NCBI RefSeq assembly: GCF_026341825.1
Contig: NZ_JAPENY010000001.1
Coordinates: 682,001-746,000 of the forward strand
DNA from: Streptomyces sp. NBC_00620
Lineage (GTDB): Bacteria; Actinomycetota; Actinomycetes; Streptomycetales; Streptomycetaceae
Length of the DNA stretch: 64,000 nucleotides
Direction: 5' to 3'
Under the pieces are notes generated by a model. The model searched no databases. It was given only the letters and a program-made list of their open reading frames with translations, and was not told the origin of the DNA. Each line of letters begins with the position of its first letter. Position 1 is the stretch's first letter. A program made the translations under genes and the position numbers. Below, in pieces: positions 1 through 10,502 of the stretch.

Positions 1-49
1 GTCATCGCGGCACTACTGGGATGACCACCAGCCCATCAGCAACGGCTGC

Positions 50-1342
50 CTAGGAAATCCGGTCCAGCACGATCGCGGTCGGCTTGAAGTCCGTGCCCGC
101 GGCCGCGATGTCGTAGGACCCCTCGACCGACTGGAGTGCGTACTCGAAGCGCTCCGGGGTGTCCGTGTGGAGGGTGAGGAGGGGCTGGCCCGCGGTCACC
201 GTGTCGCCCGGCTTGGCGTGGAGTTCGACGCCCGCTCCGGCCTGGACCGGGTCCTCCTTGCGGGCGCGGCCGGCGCCCAGGCGCCAGGCGGCGATGCCGA
301 TGTCGTAGGCGTCGAGGCGGGTGAGCACGCCCGACTCGGGCGCCGTGACGACGTGCTGCTCGCGTGCGACGGGCAGCGTGGCGTCCGGGTCGCCGCCCTG
401 TGCGGCGATCATGCGACGCCAGACGTCCATCGCGGAGCCGTCGGCCAAGGCCTTCGCAGGGTCGGCGTCCTTGATGCCGGCGGCGTCGAGCATCTCGCGG
501 GCCAGGGCGACGGTGAGGTCGACGACGTCCGAGGGGCCGCCGCCCGCCAACACCTCGACGGATTCCCGTACTTCGAGCGCGTTGCCCGCCGTCAGACCCA
601 GCGGTGTCGACATGTCGGTGAGGAGCGCGACCGTCTTCACGCCGTGGTCCGTGCCCAACCCGACCATCGTGGAGGCGAGTTCACGCGCGTCCTCGATGGT
701 CTTCATGAAGGCGCCGGTGCCGACCTTCACGTCCAGGACCAGCGAGCCCGTGCCCTCGGCGATCTTCTTGGACATGATCGAGGAGGCGATCAGCGGGATC
801 GCCTCGACCGTGCCGGTGACATCGCGGAGCGCGTACAGCTTCTTGTCGGCGGGGGCGAGACCGTCGCCCGCCGCGCAGATCACCGCGCCCACGCCGTCCA
901 GTACGGCGAGCATCTCCTCGTTGGAGAGCAGCGCGCGCCAGCCGGGGATCGACTCCAGCTTGTCCAGCGTGCCGCCGGTGTGGCCGAGGCCGCGCCCGGA
1001 CAGCTGCGGGACCGCCGCACCGCAGGCCGCCACCAGGGGCGCCAGCGGGAGTGTGATCTTGTCGCCGACGCCGCCCGTGGAGTGCTTGTCGGCGGTCGGG
1101 CGGGACAGGGACGAGAAGTCCATGCGCTCGCCGGAGGCGATCATCGCGGCGGTCCAGCGGGCGATCTCACGGCGGTCCATGCCGTTGAGCAGGATCGCCA
1201 TGTTGAGGGCGGCCATCTGGTAGTCGGCGACCTCGCCGCGGGTGTACGCGTCGATGACCCAGTCGATCTGCTCGTCGCTGAGCTCACCGCGGTCCCGCTT
1301 GGTGCGGATGACGGAGACGGCATCCATCGACAACACAGTCAT
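50..1342 (-). CDS. deoA: Thymidine phosphorylase
   Basis: Pyrimidine-nucleoside phosphorylase that splits thymidine or deoxyuridine with phosphate to the base and deoxyribose-1-phosphate in the cytosol. The 430-residue product has the normal family length. Near the N-terminus it carries the family signature region KHSTGGVGDKITL followed by a glycine-rich SGRGLGHTGGTLDKLES stretch, and later KKIAEGTGSLVLDVKVGTGAF, the phosphate/nucleoside binding part. A longer open frame exists, but the ATG at 1342 is preceded by GGAAGGA at good distance, so I use it. It is the last gene of the coupled ABC transporter-cdd-deoA run; only about 70 bases separate it from cdd, so the genes probably form one salvage operon: import, deamination of cytidine, then phosphorolysis. 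Confidence 0.95.
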   Translation of the reverse strand: MTVLSMDAVSVIRTKRDRGELSDEQIDWVIDAYTRGEVADYQMAALNMAILLNGMDRREIARWTAAMIASGERMDFSSLSRPTADKHSTGGVGDKITLPLAPLVAACGAAVPQLSGRGLGHTGGTLDKLESIPGWRALLSNEEMLAVLDGVGAVICAAGDGLAPADKKLYALRDVTGTVEAIPLIASSIMSKKIAEGTGSLVLDVKVGTGAFMKTIEDARELASTMVGLGTDHGVKTVALLTDMSTPLGLTAGNALEVRESVEVLAGGGPSDVVDLTVALAREMLDAAGIKDADPAKALADGSAMDVWRRMIAAQGGDPDATLPVAREQHVVTAPESGVLTRLDAYDIGIAAWRLGAGRARKEDPVQAGAGVELHAKPGDTVTAGQPLLTLHTDTPERFEYALQSVEGSYDIAAAGTDFKPTAIVLDRIS

Positions 1343-1415
1343 GGCTTTCCTTCCGAAAGGTGAGCGGCCCCTCCCGACGATCGGTGTTCGGTCGATCGGG
1401 AGGGGCCGCACGGAG

Positions 1416-1829
1416 TTACTTGGTGAGATGCTCCGGCCCGAAGGCCTGCGGCAGCATCTCGGAGAGCGGCAGGATCCCGGCCGGGGTCTCCAGAATCAGA
1501 TCCGGCCCGCCGAACTCGTTCAGCAGCTGACGGCAGCGCCCGCACGGGACGAGGATCTCGCCCCGCCCGTCGACACAGGTGAAGTGCGTCAGCCGGCCGC
1601 CCCCGGTGTTGTGCAGCTCCGAGACCAGACCGCACTCGGCGCACAGCCCGACCCCGTAGGAGGCGTTCTCGACGTTGCAGCCGGAGATGATCCGGCCGTC
1701 GTCGACGAGGGCGGCGACACCGACCGGGTAGCCCGAATACGGCGCGTACGCACGGGACATGGCCGCGCGGGCCACCTCCCGAAGGGCATCCCAGTCGACG
1801 GCCGAGGAACCCCCGTGTGCGGCCGTCAC
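1416..1829 (-). CDS. cdd: Cytidine deaminase
   Basis: Small tetrameric-type cytidine deaminase (137 residues) converting cytidine and deoxycytidine to uridine and deoxyuridine. Zinc ligands are visible as CAEC (proton-shuttle Glu within it) and PCGRCRQ; the NVENASYG substrate loop precedes the first. The start is GTG, and it overlaps the TGA of the upstream permease as GTGA, so translation is coupled. Its place between a nucleoside-type ABC transporter and deoA gives a coherent pyrimidine salvage route: imported cytidine is deaminated here and the resulting nucleoside can be split by the next gene product. Confidence 0.95.
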   Translation of the reverse strand: MTAAHGGSSAVDWDALREVARAAMSRAYAPYSGYPVGVAALVDDGRIISGCNVENASYGVGLCAECGLVSELHNTGGGRLTHFTCVDGRGEILVPCGRCRQLLNEFGGPDLILETPAGILPLSEMLPQAFGPEHLTK

Positions 1830-3091
1830 TTGCCCTGCCCCTTCCGGTACGGCAGACCGTCCGCCTTCGGCATTCGCAGGCGCTGCGCCGACAGCGCGAG
1901 CACCAGCAGCGTGATGACGTACGGCGTGGCGGAGACGACCTGGTTCGGGACCTCGTTGGTGAGGGCGTACCAGAGGAACACCAGGACACCGATGACCAGG
2001 GTGATCACGGCGGGAACGTACTTCTTCCTGATCGCCAGCCAGATCGCGCCGATGAGCAGCAGGATGGCGGCGAGCAGCAGCAGCGCGTGGACGTTCTCGG
2101 AGCCGCCGCGCAGGTTGAGGCTGTCGGTGTAGCCGAACAGGCCCGCGCCCAGGGCGAGTCCGCCCGGCATCCAGTTGCCGAAGATCATCGCGGCGAGACC
2201 GATGTAGCCGCGTCCGCTGGTCTGGCCCTCCAGGTAGAAGGGGTTGGCGACGGTGGAGAGGAAGACGCCGCCGAGGCCGGCCAGACCGCCGGAGATGATC
2301 ACGGCGATGTACTTGTACTTGTAGACGTTGACGCCGAGCGACTCGGCCGCGATCGGGTTCTCACCGCAGGACCGCAGACGCAGGCCGAAGGGCGTGCGCC
2401 AGAGGATCCACCAGGTGGCGGGGATCAGCGCGATGGCGATCAGGGTCAGCCAGGAGACGTCGGTGACCAGGCCGCCGAGCAGGCCCGCGATGTCCGAGAC
2501 GAAGAACCAGCCCTTGGAGTTGAGGGTGGTGAGCCAGTCGGACAGCCCCGGCACCGTGAAGCTGCCGAGTGAGTCGACCGGCGGGGACTGCTTGGCCGAG
2601 CCGCCCTGGACGCCCTCGAAGGCGAGCGGGGCGAGGTAGCGGGTGACGCCGAGCGCCAGGATGTTGATGGCCACACCGGAGACGATGTGGTTGACGTTGA
2701 AGGTGACGGTGACGATCGCGTGCAGCAGACCGCCGATGCAGCCGCCGATGATGCCGACCAGGACGCCGTTCCACGGGCCCCACTGGTAGCCGGCCCAGGC
2801 ACCGAACCAGGTGCCGAGGATCATCATGCCCTCGAGGCCGATGTTGACGACGCCCGCGCGCTCGGCCCACAGACCGCCGAGACCGGCAAGGCCGATCGGG
2901 ACGGCCAGTTCGAGGGCGGTCGACATCTGGCTGACGTTGGTGATGCCGTCGGCGCCGGTGATGATGCGGACGATCGAGGTCAGCGCGAGGCCGCCCGCGA
3001 TGACCAGCAGGAGGACGGGAAGCGACAGCCGGCGGCCGCCGGGGGGCGCGGTCTCCAGCGAGGGCTGGTTGACGTCGGTTGCGGTGGTCAT
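1826..3091 (-). CDS. Nucleoside-type ABC transporter permease (second permease)
   Basis: Integral membrane permease of 421 residues from the BPD_transp_2 family, the kind paired with BMP/PnrA-like binding proteins (NupQ/YufQ type). It has many hydrophobic segments and the conserved PIGLAGLGGLWAERAGVVNIGLEGMM-like region near residues 70-95 (shown in part: ERAGVVNIGLEGMM), plus GENPIAAESLGVNV in the cytoplasmic coupling region. The ATG at 3091 overlaps the previous stop as ATGA and has a GGAGGT ribosome-binding site, so the longer open frame was shortened. With the next permease it should form the heterodimeric channel served by the ATPase at 4218-5834. Substrate (nucleosides) is inferred from family and from cdd-deoA downstream. 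Confidence 0.92.
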   Translation of the reverse strand: MTTATDVNQPSLETAPPGGRRLSLPVLLLVIAGGLALTSIVRIITGADGITNVSQMSTALELAVPIGLAGLGGLWAERAGVVNIGLEGMMILGTWFGAWAGYQWGPWNGVLVGIIGGCIGGLLHAIVTVTFNVNHIVSGVAINILALGVTRYLAPLAFEGVQGGSAKQSPPVDSLGSFTVPGLSDWLTTLNSKGWFFVSDIAGLLGGLVTDVSWLTLIAIALIPATWWILWRTPFGLRLRSCGENPIAAESLGVNVYKYKYIAVIISGGLAGLGGVFLSTVANPFYLEGQTSGRGYIGLAAMIFGNWMPGGLALGAGLFGYTDSLNLRGGSENVHALLLLAAILLLIGAIWLAIRKKYVPAVITLVIGVLVFLWYALTNEVPNQVVSATPYVITLLVLALSAQRLRMPKADGLPYRKGQGK

Positions 3092-4217
3092 CGGCCCGCC
3101 ACCTCCTTCTTGGTGTCGTTGTCGGAGGAGGCGCCGAGGACGTTGCCCGCGGCCAGCTCCGCGCCGACGCGGCGCTGCTGGCGGCGCAGACCCCACTCGC
3201 GTACCCACTCGTAACTGACGACGACCGAGAGCACGATCAGGCCCTGCATGATGACCGCGATCTCCTTGTCGTAGCCGTTGTAGTCGAGCTCGGGCGACGC
3301 CTTGTCCAGCCAGGCCCACAGCAGGGCCGCGAAGGCGATGCCGGTGGGGTTGTTGCGGCCGAGGAGGGCGATGCCGATGCCCAGGAAGCCGATGCCGGTC
3401 GGGAAGTTCAGGCTGTACGTGTGCGAGTCGCCGAGCAGGATCGGCAGGCCCGCGAGGCCCGCCAGTCCGCCGGAGACCAGCATGGCGGTGAGCACCATGC
3501 GCTTGGGGTTCACACCGCTGGCCGCGGCGGCGGTCTCCGAGGCGCCCGAGGCGCGCAGGTCGAAGCCGAAGCGGGTCCGGTTGAGGACGATCCAGTAGCC
3601 GATGCCGAGCAGCGCCGCGAGGACGACCAGGCCGTAGATCTCGCCCGAGTCGCCCATGTCGAAGCCGGGCACCCAGCCGGACTTGTCCATCTCGCCGGTG
3701 GTGTTGTTGTTGCCGACCTTGACGCCGAAGACGTTCGGCAGCCAGAGGTAGGCGATGACGGAGGTGGCGATCGCGTTGAGCATGATCGTCGCGACGACCT
3801 CGCTGACCCCTCGGGTGACCTTGAGGACACCCGCGATGCCGGCCCAGAACGCGCCCGTACAGACCGCGGTCAGGATGAGCAGCGGGACCTGGAGGACGGC
3901 CGGCAGCGCGACATGGGCGCCGACGACCGCGGCCATCATGGCGGCCAGCTGGTACTGGCCGTCCACACCGATGTTGAACAGGTTCATCCGGAAGCCGATG
4001 GCCACCGCGAGGGCCGCGATGTAGTACATCGAGGCCTGGTTGATGATCAGGACCTGGATGTCGGAGTACGTGGCCTGCTCGAACATGAGCGTGTACGGCT
4101 CGATCGGGTTCTTGCCCGAGGCGATCAGCACGACCGAGGTCAGCGCCACGGCCACGACGAGCGCGATGACCGGTCCGGCCACCGCGAGGAGCAGGCGCTC
4201 CTTGTCGAACTTCTTCA

Positions 4218-4218
<1 letters not shown>
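3088..4218 (-). CDS. Nucleoside-type ABC transporter permease (first permease)
   Basis: Membrane permease of 376 residues in the same family as its downstream neighbour (NupP/YufP type). The N-terminus MKKFDKERLLLAVAGPVIALV places a short cytoplasmic tail before the first membrane helix. The family signature FRMNLFNIGVDGQYQLAAM and the coupling-helix region SGASETAAAASGVNPKRM are present. The ATG shares one base with the stop of the ATPase gene (TGATG), and its own stop overlaps the next permease start (ATGA), so the three transporter subunits are translationally coupled in the order ATPase-permease-permease. Confidence 0.92.
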
Positions 4219-5834
<1,616 letters not shown>

Positions 5835-5909
5835 CTGACCGTTGACCGCGCCGGCCGGAGGGCTGCTGGACGCGTTGATGGCGCACTCTCCTGAGGGAAA
5901 GGGGGTCGT

Positions 5910-5921
5910 CTACGCGCGTAG
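5910..5921. promoter_or_regulatory. Palindromic candidate operator CTACGCGCGTAG
   Basis: A perfect 12-base palindrome, CTACGCGCGTAG, lies 31 bases before the possible ATC start of the transporter ATPase gene. Its right half ACGCGCGTAG is repeated upstream of both BMP lipoprotein genes (7216-7232 and 8567-8583). The placement before three genes of one transport system suggests a shared regulator; which one cannot be read from the sequence. Confidence 0.5.
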
Positions 5922-6025
5922 CGCCCCTACGGCAACATAAGGGGCGACGCGCCGCGAGAACGGGATACGGAGAGCCAGACTCCCCGTACCCCGTTGAGCG
6001 GACGTAACCCCGCGGTTACTAAGCA

Positions 6026-6078
6026 GCTCCGGGGAAGAGCGGGCGGCACCTGTGGAGCCTCCTGAACTTCCCCGGAGC
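6026..6078 (-). terminator. Inverted repeat after the first BMP lipoprotein gene
   Basis: Twelve-base perfect arms GCTCCGGGGAAG and CTTCCCCGGAGC flank a 29-base loop just past the stop at 6106 on the minus strand. It may act as an intrinsic, U-less terminator or attenuator between the binding-protein gene and the transporter operon, allowing more binding protein than membrane components. Confidence 0.5.
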
Positions 6079-6105
6079 CGCTCAGCGGTCCTGAGGTCTT
6101 GCTCG

Positions 6106-7155
6106 TCAGCTGGTCTTGACCTTGATCTCGCCGCTGATGATCTTTGCCTTGGCCGCCTCGACGGCGTCCTGGATCGCGGTGTTGTTCTTGAACTCCGGGT
6201 TGGAATCGGCCAGGCCGACCTCACCGGACTTCAGGTCGCCCCGAACGATACCGGTCTCCGGCTTGCCGTCCTCGACCGACTTCGCGAGGTTGTAGACCGC
6301 CTTGGCGACGTCCTTGGTCGCCGAGGTCAGGATGGAGGCCTTGTACGCCTTCAGGGCCTCCTGCTTGTACTGGTCGGAGTCGACACCGATCGCCCACACC
6401 TTGGCGGCGGAGGCGGCCTCGATGACACCCTGGCCGGACAGACCGGCGGCCGCGTAGACGACGTCGGCCTTCTTCTCGATCTGGCCCTCGGCGGCCGTCT
6501 TGCCCTTGTCGGGGCTGGAGAAGCCACCCTCCTCGGCGGTCTGCGTCAGGTACTGCGACAGGACGGTGACCTTGGAGTTGGTGTCCTTGACGCCCTGCTC
6601 GAAGCCCGCGCCGAACTTGTGGATCAGCGGAACGTCCACGCCGCCCACGAAGCCGACGGTGTTGGTCTTGGTGGCCTTGGCGGCCGCGACACCGGCGAGG
6701 TAGGAGGCCTCCTGCTCGGAGAAGACCAGGTCCGCGACGTTCGCCGTCTCGACCGTGGAGTCGTCGACGATGCCGAAGGTGGTGTCGGGGTACTTCGCCG
6801 AGGCCTCCTTGATGGCGGGCGCGTAGGCGTAGCCGATGCCGATGACCGGGTTGTAGCCCTGCTTGGCCAGCGAGACCAGGCGCTGCGTCTTGTCGGCGTC
6901 CGTCTCACCGTCCGTGGGCTCCACGTCGGCGGTCTTGTAGCCGAACTCCTTCTGCGCCTGCTCGAGACCCGCGTACGCGGCGTCGTTGAAGGACTGGTCG
7001 CCCTTGCCGCCGACGTCGTAGGCGATGGCGAGACCGAGGTCGCCCTTCGACTCCGACGAGCTCGAGGAGGTCGAGGTGCCGCCACAGGCGGACAGAACGA
7101 GGGCGAGAGACGCGGTCGCAGCGCCTGCGAGCGCGATGCGGGGAACCCGGCGCAT
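6106..7155 (-). CDS. BMP/PnrA-like nucleoside-binding lipoprotein 1
   Basis: Extracellular substrate-binding lipoprotein (349 residues) for the downstream ABC importer. It has an Arg-rich start and hydrophobic core ending in lipobox LSAC, so the Cys at about residue 24 would be acylated after signal-peptidase II cleavage. A Ser/Thr-rich linker follows. The mature part shows Bmp family landmarks: LAIAYDVGGKGDQSFNDAAY, VIGIGYAYA, TVGFVGGVDVPLIHKF and IGVDSDQY. A paralogue of similar length lies immediately upstream (7458-8513), and parts of the two genes are almost identical in DNA. Family members bind purine or pyrimidine nucleosides; the cdd-deoA neighbours fit this. Confidence 0.93.
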   Translation of the reverse strand: MRRVPRIALAGAATASLALVLSACGGTSTSSSSSESKGDLGLAIAYDVGGKGDQSFNDAAYAGLEQAQKEFGYKTADVEPTDGETDADKTQRLVSLAKQGYNPVIGIGYAYAPAIKEASAKYPDTTFGIVDDSTVETANVADLVFSEQEASYLAGVAAAKATKTNTVGFVGGVDVPLIHKFGAGFEQGVKDTNSKVTVLSQYLTQTAEEGGFSSPDKGKTAAEGQIEKKADVVYAAAGLSGQGVIEAASAAKVWAIGVDSDQYKQEALKAYKASILTSATKDVAKAVYNLAKSVEDGKPETGIVRGDLKSGEVGLADSNPEFKNNTAIQDAVEAAKAKIISGEIKVKTS

Positions 7156-7215
7156 GAGTTGTGCTCCTGTCGTACAAGCGCCTGACGGAACGGCTCGGCG
7201 CTGGCTTCGCCGCAG

Positions 7216-7232
7216 ATTAACGCGCGTAGACC
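7216..7232. promoter_or_regulatory. Shared ACGCGCGTAG element upstream of BMP lipoprotein 1
   Basis: The plus strand reads ATTAACGCGCGTAGACC, 61 bases before the start of the lipoprotein gene. The same 17 bases occur upstream of the second BMP gene at 8567-8583, and the core also occurs as a full palindrome at 5910-5921. It may be an operator or include part of a promoter (GTTAAT on the minus strand resembles a -10). Confidence 0.55.
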
Positions 7233-7350
7233 AACTAGAAAACCCCTTCTGTCCACCTTGTTATGCGGCTGTGCCCGACGGCGCTCATTTGGTGGGTCGA
7301 GCCTTGCCGACCGCAAAGGGGCGGTGGCGGTGGGTGACCTGCGGCGCGGA

Positions 7351-7393
7351 CACGGAAGCGGGCGGATACCTGTCGGTATCCGCCCGCTCCGTG
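7351..7393 (-). terminator. Strong hairpin after BMP lipoprotein 2
   Basis: Arms of about 19 bases (AGCGGGCGGATACC pairing with GGTATCCGCCCGCT, extended by CACGG/CCGTG with one bulge) enclose a TGTC loop. It sits 65 bases past the stop of the second BMP gene and ahead of the region that drives the first, so the two paralogues are likely separate transcripts. Confidence 0.75.
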
Positions 7394-7457
7394 TGACTTT
7401 CATCGTGTTCGCCCGTTCGGGCGCGGGACGGGCCTCAGCCCGCCGCCGGTGCGGTCA

Positions 7458-8513
7458 CTACTCGGTCTTGACCTTGATCGTGCCGTCGATGATGCCCGCC
7501 TTGGCCTTGGCCACGGCGTCGGTGAGACCGGCGATCTCCGCCATCTTCGGGTTGCTGTCGGCGAGACCGACGCCGTCCACCTTCAGGTCGAACGTCTGCA
7601 CACCGGTCAGCGGCTTGCCGTCCTTCACGGACTTGGCGAGCGAGTACACGGCGCCACCGACGTCCTTGAGCGCGGAGGTCAGGATGTAGTCCTTGTACTT
7701 GCTCAGGGCCGCCTGGTTGTACTGGTCGGAGTCGACACCGATCGCCCAGACCTTCGCCGCGGCGGCGGCCTCGATCACACCCTGGCCGGACAGACCGGCC
7801 GCCTGGTAGACCACGTCCGCGTTCTTCTCGATCTGGCCCTCGGCGGCCGCCTTGCCCTTGTCGGGGCTGGAGAAGCCACCCTCCTCGGCGGTCTGCGTCA
7901 GGTACTGCGAGACGACCTTGACCTTGGAGTTGGTGTCCGTGACGCCCTGCTTGTAGCCCGCCTCGAACTTGTGGATCAGCGGGATGTCCACGCCGCCGAC
8001 GAAGCCGACGGTGTTGGTCTTGGTGGCCTTGGCGGCCGCGACACCGGCGAGGTACGAGGCCTCCTGCTCGGCGAAGACCAGGGACGCCACGTTGGCGCCC
8101 TCGACCACGGAGTCGACGATGCCGAAGGTGGTGTCCGGGTACTTGCTGGCGACGGCCGTCAGCGCGGGGCCGTAGGCGAACCCGATGCCGATGACCGGGT
8201 TGTAGCCCTGCTTGGCCAGCGAGGCGAGCCGCTGCTCCTTGTCCGCGTCGGTCTCACCGTCGGTGGGCTCGATGTCGGCGGTCTCGTACTTGAACTCGGC
8301 CTTCGCCTTCTCAAGGCCGGCGTACGCCGCGTCGTTGAAGGACTGGTCGCCCTTGCCGCCGATGTCGTAGGCGATGGCGAGGCCCTTGCCCCCGCTGCTC
8401 GCACTGCTGCTGTCGTCGCCCGCTTCGTTACTGGTACCGCCACAGGCCGTGGCCGCGAGTGCAAGCGACGCGACCCCCACCGCGACGCGGGTCAGTCTGG
8501 ATATCCGACGCAT
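7458..8513 (-). CDS. BMP/PnrA-like nucleoside-binding lipoprotein 2
   Basis: Second binding lipoprotein of the importer, 351 residues from the chosen ATG. The signal peptide runs MRRISRLTRVAVGVASLALAA then TAC, with the acylated Cys near residue 24. The Bmp landmarks of the paralogue recur in the same order: LAIAYDIGGKGDQSFNDAAY, VIGIGFAYG, VGFVGGVDIPLIHKF, IGVDSDQY. An ATG five codons upstream (8528) has GGAGA almost touching it, which is poor spacing, while GGGGAA precedes 8513 at a better distance. No ABC genes accompany it other than those downstream, so both lipoproteins probably serve the same permease, perhaps with different nucleoside preference. Confidence 0.92.
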   Translation of the reverse strand: MRRISRLTRVAVGVASLALAATACGGTSNEAGDDSSSASSGGKGLAIAYDIGGKGDQSFNDAAYAGLEKAKAEFKYETADIEPTDGETDADKEQRLASLAKQGYNPVIGIGFAYGPALTAVASKYPDTTFGIVDSVVEGANVASLVFAEQEASYLAGVAAAKATKTNTVGFVGGVDIPLIHKFEAGYKQGVTDTNSKVKVVSQYLTQTAEEGGFSSPDKGKAAAEGQIEKNADVVYQAAGLSGQGVIEAAAAAKVWAIGVDSDQYNQAALSKYKDYILTSALKDVGGAVYSLAKSVKDGKPLTGVQTFDLKVDGVGLADSNPKMAEIAGLTDAVAKAKAGIIDGTIKVKTE

Positions 8514-8566
8514 CTGAAGGTTCCCCATTCTCCAAAGCCCCGCAGTGGGTGCTGAGTTCGGCGCAC

Positions 8567-8583
8567 ATTAACGCGCGTAGACC
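8567..8583. promoter_or_regulatory. Shared ACGCGCGTAG element upstream of BMP lipoprotein 2
   Basis: ATTAACGCGCGTAGACC again, identical over 17 bases to 7216-7232, about 54 bases before the 8513 start. Exact conservation between two otherwise different upstream regions supports function as an operator or promoter part. Confidence 0.55.
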
Positions 8584-8791
8584 GTCCAGGGAACGGGGTT
8601 TGGCTTGGCCGTTATCCATTCGTGCCGATGGCCGGTTACGTCCCTGTGAACCGTGGGGCCAAAAGGTTCACTTGAGGACAGACCGCCCACTGTCGTGGTG
8701 ACGATCCGTGTGCGGATTGCGAGTATGCGTGACTGGACAAGCGGTTACGGGTGTCTCGGCACCACGCTACGACGCAGGGGTGGAGGGCGCT

Positions 8792-8843
8792 ACCGGAGTG
8801 ACCGGAGTCGGCGGAGAGGACGCGACCGGAGTGACCGGAGTCG
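8792..8843. repeat. Two 19-base direct repeats in the BMP2-M20 intergenic region
   Basis: ACCGGAGTGACCGGAGTCG occurs at 8792-8810 and again at 8825-8843, a 33-base period. Each copy is itself a near-duplicate of GACCGGAGT units. The stretch 8584-8883 between the BMP2 upstream region and the M20 stop otherwise holds no convincing gene; a plus-strand frame across the repeats runs antisense into the M20 gene and is probably not coding. Confidence 0.6.
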
Positions 8844-8883
8844 ACCGGGAGGGCGCGACCGCGGAGGAGCCGCGCCCGTCCCT

Positions 8884-10122
8884 TCAGACCCCGGCGTCGG
8901 AGCGGGACGCCCCGTCCAGCAGGGCCGCCGCGGTGAACAGCTCCACGCCCACCGTGATCGCCGACTCGTCGGCGTCGAAGTCGCCCTGGTGCAGGTCGCG
9001 GGGGGCGCGCTCGCCGGGCGTGCGGACGCCGAGCCGGGCCATCGCGCCGGGCACGTGCTCCAGGTACCAGGAGAAGTCCTCGCCGCCGAGGCTCTGCTCG
9101 GTGTCCTCGATGGAGTGCACCCCGCGCCGGGCGGTCATGGCGTCGCGCAGCAGGTCGGTGACGACCGGGTCGTTGACGACCGGCGGAACGCCCCGGATGT
9201 AATTGATCTCGGACTTCGCCCGGTACATGTTCGCGATCTCGTCGATCGCCGCGTGCACGAGGTCGGGCGCGGCCCGCCAGGTGGCGAGGTCCAGGCAGCG
9301 CACGGTCCCGGAGAGCTCGGCGTGGTTCGGGATCACATTGCAGGCGTGCCCGGATTCGATGCGCCCCCAGGTCACGGCGAGCCCGCTGCGCGCGTCGGTA
9401 CGCCGGGCCACCAGGCCGGGAACGTCGGTGGCGACACGGGCGGCGGCGGTGACGAGGTCGGTGGTGAGGTGCGGGCGTGCGGTGTGGCCGCCCGCGCCGT
9501 CGAGTGCGACTTCCAGCCGGTCGCACGCGGAGGTGATGGCGCCGTGCCGCAATCCGATGCGCCCCGCGTCGACCTTCGGGTCACAGTGCACACCGATGAT
9601 CCGCCCGACGCCTTCGAGGACGCCCGACTCGATCGCGTCGGGGGCGCCACCAGGGAGTACTTCCTCCGCGGGCTGGAAGATCAGCCGTACGGGCCGCGGC
9701 AGCCGCCCCTCGCGGTGCAGCTCGGCGAGGACGAGACCGGCGCCGAGCACGACGGACGTGTGCACGTCGTGTCCGCAGGCGTGCGCGCGATCGGGCACGG
9801 TCGACCGGTAGGCGCAGTCGGCCTTCGTGTCCGGGATGGGCAGCGCGTCGATGTCGGCACGCAGGGCGAGCAGGGGGCGTACGCCGTCCCAGTCGCCGAT
9901 GTCACAGATGAGCCCGGTGCCGATGGCGAGCACGCGCGGCTCCAGGCCCGCCAGCTCCAGGCGCGCCTTGAGCGCCGCGGTGGTGCGGAACTCGTGGTTG
10001 CCGAGCTCGGGGTGCATGTGCAAGTCGCGGCGGAACGCGACGAGTTCGGCGCGCAGCGCCTCGGGCAGCGCGCCGGGGAGCACGGCTTCCCCGGGGAGAT
10101 CGGCCTCGGACTCTCGGGACAT
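8884..10122 (-). CDS. M20 family amidohydrolase (HipO/aminoacylase type)
   Basis: Zinc-dependent amidohydrolase of the M20D group (about 412 residues, normal length), cytosolic. Metal-site motifs include ACGHDVHTSVVLG near residue 115, the catalytic acid in QPAEEVLPGGAPDAI, and the C-terminal LGGEDFSWY. Such enzymes remove acyl groups from N-acyl amino acids or open related amides (hippurate, N-acetyl-diaminopimelate, indole conjugates); the substrate here is not evident. I use the ATG at 10122, with GAGGG upstream; a GTG four codons earlier (10134) is the alternative. It reads toward the BMP genes but is separated from them by about 370 bases and may be independent. Confidence 0.9.
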   Translation of the reverse strand: MSRESEADLPGEAVLPGALPEALRAELVAFRRDLHMHPELGNHEFRTTAALKARLELAGLEPRVLAIGTGLICDIGDWDGVRPLLALRADIDALPIPDTKADCAYRSTVPDRAHACGHDVHTSVVLGAGLVLAELHREGRLPRPVRLIFQPAEEVLPGGAPDAIESGVLEGVGRIIGVHCDPKVDAGRIGLRHGAITSACDRLEVALDGAGGHTARPHLTTDLVTAAARVATDVPGLVARRTDARSGLAVTWGRIESGHACNVIPNHAELSGTVRCLDLATWRAAPDLVHAAIDEIANMYRAKSEINYIRGVPPVVNDPVVTDLLRDAMTARRGVHSIEDTEQSLGGEDFSWYLEHVPGAMARLGVRTPGERAPRDLHQGDFDADESAITVGVELFTAAALLDGASRSDAGV

Positions 10123-10134
10123 GACTTCGTTCAC

Positions 10135-10502
10135 CCTCTGAAGGGTAGGGCGATCGGGCGGCCAACTGACCCACGATCAACAAAACTTCAACCCGTTAGG
10201 GGAAGAAAATCTGGCCGCACGGCGCATAGACAGTGAAGGGGATGGGTAAACTCGCCCGGCTTTCCAGGCTATTGGATCTTGAGCCGATCCGCCGAGGGTC
10301 TCCCGCGGACTCCCGAGTGGAAACGCCTCATGTGCCCGAGCCCATTCCCGTACTCGCTCTCCACGGTCTCACAGCCCGCCCCGCGATCCCGGAACCATCA
10401 CCGCCACGCGGCGGTTCCGACACGGACCGTGATTGCCGGTCCCTCGCGGGGCAGGCTCGGCGCATGCGGGCATGTGGATGCGGTGAGGACCAGATCCCCT
10501 GG
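10135..10502. other. Intergenic region between divergent transcripts
   Basis: The first 70 bases are unusually AT-rich (around GATCAACAAAACTTCAACCC) and probably hold the promoter for the M20 gene on the minus strand. Further right I see no convincing gene; open frames on the plus strand lack ribosome-binding sites and family features. Confidence 0.5.

Noticed and set aside
167..1363. Long plus-strand open frame opposite deoA
   Set aside because: It is the high-GC mirror of the deoA gene, has Arg/Gly/Ala-rich composition and no family features.
8708..9202. Plus-strand frame with ATGVTGV repeats running into the M20 gene
   Set aside because: The repeats come from an intergenic duplication, most of the frame is antisense to a real gene and no ribosome-binding site precedes it.
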